Assembly: GCA_900759475.1 (NCBI GenBank)
Contig: CAAEVK010000011.1
Location: forward strand, 1 to 41,138
Direction: 5' to 3'
Length of the DNA stretch: 41,138 nt
Origin: Clostridia bacterium
Lineage (GTDB): Bacteria > Bacillota > Clostridia > TANB77 > CAG-508
In this document: positions 37,014 through 41,138 of the stretch, piece after piece
Layout of the letters: each line of letters starts with the position of its first letter
Numbering within the stretch: the first letter of the stretch is position 1
Program-made: the position numbers and the translations under genes
Notes under the pieces: generated by a model
The model's database searches: none
Told to the model about the DNA's origin: nothing
Seen by the model: only the letters and a program-made list of their open reading frames with translations

Positions 37014-37099
37014 TAGACAAGGGGACGGGGCTTTTGTCTTAAGGTTTTTTTGAATAATAGCTTATAAACCTTAAGACAAAAGCCCCGTCCCCTTGTCTA
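37014..37099. repeat. 34-bp perfect inverted repeat, GC-rich (REP/MITE-like)
   Basis: Arms 37014-37047 and 37066-37099 are exact reverse complements, with an 18-base AT-rich loop. The arms contain the word acaaggggacggggc, unlike the AT-rich surroundings. The right arm is followed by TTTTTC, so it can also act as a terminator for the CBS gene. GGGGAC-type palindromes of this kind are known as dispersed repeats in Clostridia and relatives, often linked to Y1 transposases; no transposase lies in this window. Confidence 0.82.
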
Positions 37100-37144
37100 T
37101 TTTTCTTACATAAATTTGAAATTAAAAGCATATAATAGTTTTAG

Positions 37145-38251
37145 GTGAACAATGTGGTAATTGATATGAATTATTGGACAAAGGTATTTAAAAGACTAGC
37201 TTTATTTTTCTTATTAATAATAGGCATGTATTTTGCTTTTAAATTAGCAGTATTTTATATGCCTTTTTTAATTGCATTTATTATTTCTCTTTTAGTAGAA
37301 CCAATGATAAAAGTTGTAGCTAAACATAGCAAAATGACTAGAAAAACAAGTGCCATTTTAGTGTTAACAATTGTTTCTATTTTAATTATAGGCTTATTGG
37401 CTTGGGGAATTATGAGTATTATTTCAGAGAGTTCTAATTTGTTACAAAGTCTAAATGGATATATTGAAAAATTATATACCAAATCTCAAGAAATTATTGC
37501 TAGCATAGATTTTAGTAAAATAAAGTTACCACGAGAGTTTAGTAATATTTTAAATAGTTCGTCACAAGACTTTTTAGAAACAGCTTCTAGCTGGATTAGA
37601 AATACTTTAAATTCATTATTGCAAACAATTACATCATTACCAGATATGTTTATTTATATAGGAATAACTTTGGTTGCAACCTATTTTATTTGTACAGATA
37701 AATTATATATTTTAGATCAAATAGAACACCATTTACCAAGAACTTGGGTAAAAAGGTTGATGATGCATTTACGAGAAGTAATATTTTCTTTAGGTTGTTA
37801 TTTAAAAGCAGAGGCAATATTAGTTTTGATTTCGTTTATAGTTACACTAATAGGATTATATGCTATGAATTTTATGAAGCTAAATGTCAAATATCCATTG
37901 CTTGCGGCTATTGTAATAGGTTTTGTTGATGCTTTGCCAATTTTGGGTTCGGGAACAGTGATTATTCCATGGGCTGTAATTGCAGCAACTGACGGAGATT
38001 TAAATTTAGCAATTGCTTTATTAGTTTTATTAGTTATTATTTCTATTGTAAGACAATTAATAGAGCCTAAAATTGTTAGCAAACAAATTGGAATTCATCC
38101 TATATTTACTTTGATTTCAATGTATACAGGATTTAAGGCTATTGGAATTATAGGACTATTATTGGGACCAATTATTTTAATTATTTTAAAAAATGTTTTT
38201 GGAACGTTTATAGATAAAGGATTGATAAAAGGAATATTGGATAGAAAATAA
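37145..38251 (+). CDS. AI-2E family permease, YtvI-like
   Basis: The 368-residue integral membrane protein has about seven hydrophobic helices. The family hallmarks are MPFLIAFIISLLVEPMIKVV near the N terminus, a central amphipathic region (residues of about 100-160), then DALPILGSGTVIIPW and the C-terminal RQLIEPKIVSKQIGIHPIFTL with FKAIGIIGLLLGPI. Length and motifs resemble the sporulation-associated YtvI subgroup, but that is a by-eye assignment. The start is GTG at 37145, or a GTG at 37154 preceded by AGGTG; there is no good ATG until 37166. Confidence 0.88.
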   Translation: MNNVVIDMNYWTKVFKRLALFFLLIIGMYFAFKLAVFYMPFLIAFIISLLVEPMIKVVAKHSKMTRKTSAILVLTIVSILIIGLLAWGIMSIISESSNLLQSLNGYIEKLYTKSQEIIASIDFSKIKLPREFSNILNSSSQDFLETASSWIRNTLNSLLQTITSLPDMFIYIGITLVATYFICTDKLYILDQIEHHLPRTWVKRLMMHLREVIFSLGCYLKAEAILVLISFIVTLIGLYAMNFMKLNVKYPLLAAIVIGFVDALPILGSGTVIIPWAVIAATDGDLNLAIALLVLLVIISIVRQLIEPKIVSKQIGIHPIFTLISMYTGFKAIGIIGLLLGPIILIILKNVFGTFIDKGLIKGILDRK

Positions 38252-38306
38252 AAAATAATACAAACAAATAGTAATTTTTTGTTTAGTTTAAATTATGAAA
38301 GGTAAA

Positions 38307-38702
38307 ATGGTGATGTTTATGAAAAAATGGTTAAAAGTAATTGGAGTTATTTTAGGAATTTTAGTTCTTTTAGGAATAATATTTTTTGCAATAGATTATA
38401 ATCGAGTAAAAAATCAAGAAAAGCCTATTTTTTGTATACAAAATCCAGCAGGAATTATTGCAGATGGTGGAACAATAGAGTATTTCGGATTAGGATATAA
38501 AGTAATTGATTTTCATACATTAGCAGGATACGATGACATAAAAATAGGTAATTGGTTTATGGATTATAATGACTTTGAAGAAGAAATGAAAGAATATGAA
38601 GAAAAATATGAAGAAGAAATAAGAAAGAATGAATTCTCAAAATCGATTTTAAGCCGTTTTTATTTTGAACTCGACAAATTACTTGTTAAAATAACAGAAT
38701 AA
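38307..38702 (+). CDS. small membrane-anchored protein, unknown
   Basis: The product of about 131 residues has one N-terminal membrane helix (WLKVIGVILGILVLLGIIFFAI), then DYNRVKNQEKPIFCIQN, GIIADGGTIEYFGLGYKVIDFHTLAGY and an acidic EEEMKEYEEKYEEEI helix. I remember the DYNR...PIFCI...GLGYKVI pattern as common in uncharacterised clostridial proteins but cannot name a family. Several in-frame starts exist (38295, 38307, 38313, 38319); ATG 38307 follows GAAAGG. Confidence 0.65.
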   Translation: MVMFMKKWLKVIGVILGILVLLGIIFFAIDYNRVKNQEKPIFCIQNPAGIIADGGTIEYFGLGYKVIDFHTLAGYDDIKIGNWFMDYNDFEEEMKEYEEKYEEEIRKNEFSKSILSRFYFELDKLLVKITE

Positions 38703-38742
38703 AAATAAATTAAATAACAAATTATATAAGTAAAATAAAAAA

Positions 38743-38771
38743 ATGACTTAAAATTGATTTTAATAAGTCAT
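38743..38771. terminator. weak hairpin after the small membrane protein gene
   Basis: Arms ATGACTTA (38743-38750) and TAAGTCAT (38764-38771), 13-base loop, no T run. Confidence 0.4.
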
Positions 38772-38928
38772 ATAAACATTGATATAATAAGCAATACAAA
38801 AGATTATAATAATGAAGTAGAGGTTTATGGCTGTTCTTACTCAAGCCCCTATCTCTTTTTGCACAAAACTTTGATAACGGTTCGTTTTTTATGTATAAAA
38901 TTCTTAGTTTTCAATATAATATATAATT

Positions 38929-38965
38929 ATTTCCCAAAAATAAAAAAAACTTGATTTTGGGAAAT
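38929..38965. terminator. hairpin in the intergenic region before fic
   Basis: Arms 38929-38939 and 38955-38965 (ATTTCCCAAAA with TTTTGGGAAAT) are perfect over 11 bp. Neither side has a full T run. The 420-base gap 38703-39122 contains three hairpins and no convincing gene. Confidence 0.5.
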
Positions 38966-39015
38966 AAAACTGTTATATTTTTATAACGATTTAAAAATAT
39001 ATTGAAAAAAATATC

Positions 39016-39054
39016 AAAAATTATACATATTTTTAAGATATGTATAATTTTTTT
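39016..39054 (+). promoter_or_regulatory. perfect 15-bp hairpin/operator-like palindrome upstream of fic
   Basis: Arms 39016-39030 and 39038-39052 (both containing TATACATAT or its complement), followed by extra T residues. A further imperfect repeat of the TATACA/TGTATA word lies at about 39061-39085, next to the likely fic promoter. It could be a terminator, an operator or both. Confidence 0.6.
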
Positions 39055-39122
39055 GATTTTTTATACACATTTATTGAAAATGTATAAAAAATGTGATATT
39101 TTATATATATGGAGGTAAAATT

Positions 39123-40184
39123 ATGAAATTAGAAATGTTACCATATAAAAATGTTAATTTAAAAACAAATAAAATTTTAGAACAATTAACTTTATCATCA
39201 AGAGCGTTAGCAGAATTGAAAGGTTATGCGAATACAATTCCAAACATGCATATTTTAATAAATGCTGTAACTATTAATGAAGCCAAAGATAGTAGTGCTA
39301 TTGAAAATATTGTTACAACTCATGATGATATTTATAAAGTACTAACAGAAAGTGGATATAAGGAAGAAAATGCAAAAGAAGTTGTAGATTATAGAAATGC
39401 TATTTGGCTTGGTTATGAACAAATTAAAAAAGATGGTTATATAAATACGAATACTATTGTTAAAATTCAAGGAACTATTGAACATAATAATGCAGGAATT
39501 AGAAAATTACCAGGCACAGAATTAAAAAATTCAATTACTGGAGAAACAATATATACTCCACCTCAAAGTGAACAGGAAATAAGAGGTTATTTAAAAAATT
39601 TAGAAGATTTTATAAATAATAATGAAGATAATATAGATCCACTAATAAAAGTCTGTTTAATACATTATCAATTTGAAAGTATTCATCCTTTTTATGATGG
39701 AAATGGAAGAACAGGAAGAATATTGAATATTCTATATCTTGTATTAAATAATTTAATTGATAGCCCAATTTTATATTTAAGTAAATATATTAATAAAACA
39801 AAACAAGAATATTATAAATTATTTAATGAAGTCAGAAATAATAATAATCTTGAAGATTGGATTTTATATATTTTAAAAGGTATTGAAATTACATCTAAAG
39901 AAACAATAACATTAATTGAAAAGATTCAAAATGAAATGAAAAATTATAAAGAAGAATTTAGAAATAAACTACCTAAAATATATTCAAAAGAATTATTAGA
40001 AAGTTTATTTTATGAAGTTTATACAAAAATATCATATATAGAAAAATCATGTAATGTTACTAGACTTACTGCTGCTTCATATCTAAATCAGCTAGAAGAC
40101 ATTGGCCTTTTAGAATCTGAAAAAATTGGAAGAGAAAGATTGTACAAGAATACTAGACTAATAAAACTTTTATCTGAAAATTAA
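39123..40184 (+). CDS. Fic family protein (AMPylase-type) with inhibitory helix and C-terminal winged helix
   Basis: The 353-residue protein carries the Fic core HPFYDGNGRTGR (HPFx[D/E]GNGRxxR) at about residue 197, with the catalytic His. The N-terminal segment S-S-A-I-E-N matches the inhibitory (S/T)xxxE(G/N) motif, so it is a class II (self-inhibited) Fic protein. A C-terminal helix-turn-helix (YIEKSCNVTRLTAASYLNQLEDIGLLE) suggests DNA binding or autoregulation. Fic enzymes transfer AMP (or other nucleotidyl groups) to Ser/Thr/Tyr hydroxyls. Start: ATG 39123, SD TGGAGG at 39110-39115. No antitoxin-like small gene is adjacent, which fits the built-in inhibitory motif. Confidence 0.94.
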   Translation: MKLEMLPYKNVNLKTNKILEQLTLSSRALAELKGYANTIPNMHILINAVTINEAKDSSAIENIVTTHDDIYKVLTESGYKEENAKEVVDYRNAIWLGYEQIKKDGYINTNTIVKIQGTIEHNNAGIRKLPGTELKNSITGETIYTPPQSEQEIRGYLKNLEDFINNNEDNIDPLIKVCLIHYQFESIHPFYDGNGRTGRILNILYLVLNNLIDSPILYLSKYINKTKQEYYKLFNEVRNNNNLEDWILYILKGIEITSKETITLIEKIQNEMKNYKEEFRNKLPKIYSKELLESLFYEVYTKISYIEKSCNVTRLTAASYLNQLEDIGLLESEKIGRERLYKNTRLIKLLSEN

Positions 40185-40491
40185 TATTTTAGCTGTAAGA
40201 AAGAATGTTTAGAATATAATAAAGCAAAATAGTAATTTGTGGAGAGATTAATTTGAAAGAAATAATAGAAAATATAGAATAAAATTAATTATTTATAATT
40301 TAAAAGAATTACCGAAAATGATACAATAGTTTTATAAATATTAGTTAAAATGTAATAAAATTAATGAATGTAATGTTTAAGTGCGTAATTTCCAATTATA
40401 AATGGTAGAAAAAAGTGCGAAAAATTATTAAAATTTAATTAACAGAAAAGAAAAAACTTTTGATTAAAATTTTAATAAGGGAGGAAGTAAA
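40185..40491. other. AT-rich non-coding stretch
   Basis: I see no gene or RNA. It holds the SD GGGAGG for the following regulator and no clear hairpin. Confidence 0.5.
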
Positions 40492-40917
40492 ATGAAGTTT
40501 AATGAAAAATTAGTAATGTTAAGAAAACAACACAACTTATCACAAGAACATGTTGCGGAAAAATTAGGAGTAGCAAGACAAACTATTTCTAAATGGGAGT
40601 TAGGAGAAACAACTCCAGAAATGGATAAACTAATTATAATGAGCGAATTATATAATATTACATTAGATGAATTAATGAAAGAAGAAAATGAAGGAAAAGT
40701 TGTAAATGATCCTAATAATACAAATTCACAAAAATTAGCAGGAATGACAATTAAGATTCTAAAGGGAATAGGAATATTCATTCTTATAGTAGCAATATTA
40801 TATGTATTTCTTATGATAATAGGATTTGTAGCATTTAATAAAGTTGAAACAAATAGTGATTCAAAAACAACAGTAATACAGACACAAGAAGAAGTAGTAG
40901 AGAATTATGAAGAATAA
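40492..40917 (+). CDS. XRE-family HTH regulator with C-terminal membrane helix
   Basis: The 141-residue protein has an N-terminal Cro/CI-type HTH (LVMLRKQHNLSQEHVAEKLG-VARQTISKWELGETTPEMDKL, residues of about 5-55). A short linker, one hydrophobic helix (ILKGIGIFILIVAILYVFLMIIGFVAF, about residues 88-113) and an acidic tail follow. The layout is a membrane-tethered regulator. Targets are unknown. SD GGGAGG precedes the ATG and a terminator follows. Confidence 0.9.
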   Translation: MKFNEKLVMLRKQHNLSQEHVAEKLGVARQTISKWELGETTPEMDKLIIMSELYNITLDELMKEENEGKVVNDPNNTNSQKLAGMTIKILKGIGIFILIVAILYVFLMIIGFVAFNKVETNSDSKTTVIQTQEEVVENYEE

Positions 40918-40954
40918 ATGTTAAATAGTAAAAAGATAAAGAATACTACAAATT

Positions 40955-40990
40955 AAAGATTAGTTTGAAATAGAACTAATCTTTTTTATT
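40955..40990 (+). terminator. terminator after the XRE regulator gene
   Basis: Arms 40955-40965 and 40974-40984 (AAAGATTAGTT with AACTAATCTTT), followed by TTTATTT. The last 148 bases of the window show nothing recognisable. Confidence 0.82.
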
Positions 40991-41138
40991 TGATTAGAAC
41001 GGTAGAGTAGGGGAGATAACACATTTTTTAATATATAAATTTTGTGCAATCTTTAATTTAAAAAATAATAAATTTATAAATAAAAAAATTTTTAGATATA
41101 AAAATAAATTTTAGGATTTAAAAATATATTTATAGAAA

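Noticed and set aside
38754..38954. 66-codon open frame before fic
   Set aside because: No ribosome binding site, low-complexity composition, overlaps two hairpins; no sign of being a protein.
1..41138. CRISPR arrays, rRNA genes, prophage or complete insertion sequences
   Set aside because: No regularly spaced repeats, rRNA-like sequence, phage structural genes or transposase genes were seen on either strand.

Overview
The window is AT-rich chromosomal DNA from a spore-forming, low-GC Firmicute, most likely an uncultured gut-type member of the Clostridia. The evidence is a complete spoIIIAA-AH operon, a SigH-type sigma factor, T-box leaders before ileS and glyS, a single-chain glycyl-tRNA synthetase, pyruvate phosphate dikinase, fermentative aldehyde/alcohol dehydrogenases and Shine-Dalgarno-rich starts. 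Nearly all genes lie on the + strand.

The main result is a recoding pattern. Eight otherwise intact genes are each broken by one extra C (two in tgt). In all nine cases the C sits directly before a conserved glycine codon GGN, so the interrupted codon reads CGG in the incoming frame. The genes are a secreted hydrolase, a membrane-anchored HExxH protein, tgt, glyS, sigH, spoIIIAA, spoIIIAG and uvrA. Skipping the C (+1 shift), or reading CGGN as a four-base glycine codon, restores full-length proteins with their catalytic motifs. By eye I found no in-frame CGG codon anywhere else in the window: every other cgg trinucleotide in a gene spans two codons. CGT, CGC and CGA are used as ordinary arginine codons. 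This fits a genome in which CGG is unassigned as arginine and CGGN is decoded as glycine with a +1 frame change. tgt carries two such quadruplets back to back (CGGA CGGT).

Layout. 1-805: 3' part of an alpha/beta hydrolase. 806-5562: T-box leader, ileS and a membrane-anchored putative zinc peptidase. 5625-9856: queA, tgt (queuosine pathway), a WG-repeat surface protein and a small membrane protein whose ribosome binding site lies inside a terminator-like hairpin. 9857-10562: a non-coding region with a DnaA-box cluster and the glyS T-box. 10563-15576: glyS, ppdK and sigH. 15618-18567: tRNA-Thr, a small membrane protein, ychF, an LPKAG surface protein, a hairpin cluster and a sortase. 18763-22623: a large unknown coiled-coil protein, a decayed ArsR-type regulator beside a cation-efflux transporter, and small proteins. 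22880-26789: FIST protein, aldehyde dehydrogenase and iron alcohol dehydrogenase. 27284-33444: yebC and the spoIIIA operon. 33621-38702: uvrA, a CBS protein, a 34-bp-arm GC-rich palindrome, an AI-2E/YtvI-like permease and a small membrane protein. 39123-40917: a Fic protein and an XRE-type regulator with a membrane segment.

Three of the eight recoded genes are for sporulation (sigH, spoIIIAA, spoIIIAG) and one is glycyl-tRNA synthetase, itself under glycine T-box control. Charged tRNA-Gly supply, CGGN decoding and sporulation could therefore be linked; that link is inference only. All coordinates and counts were read by eye and no database was searched.
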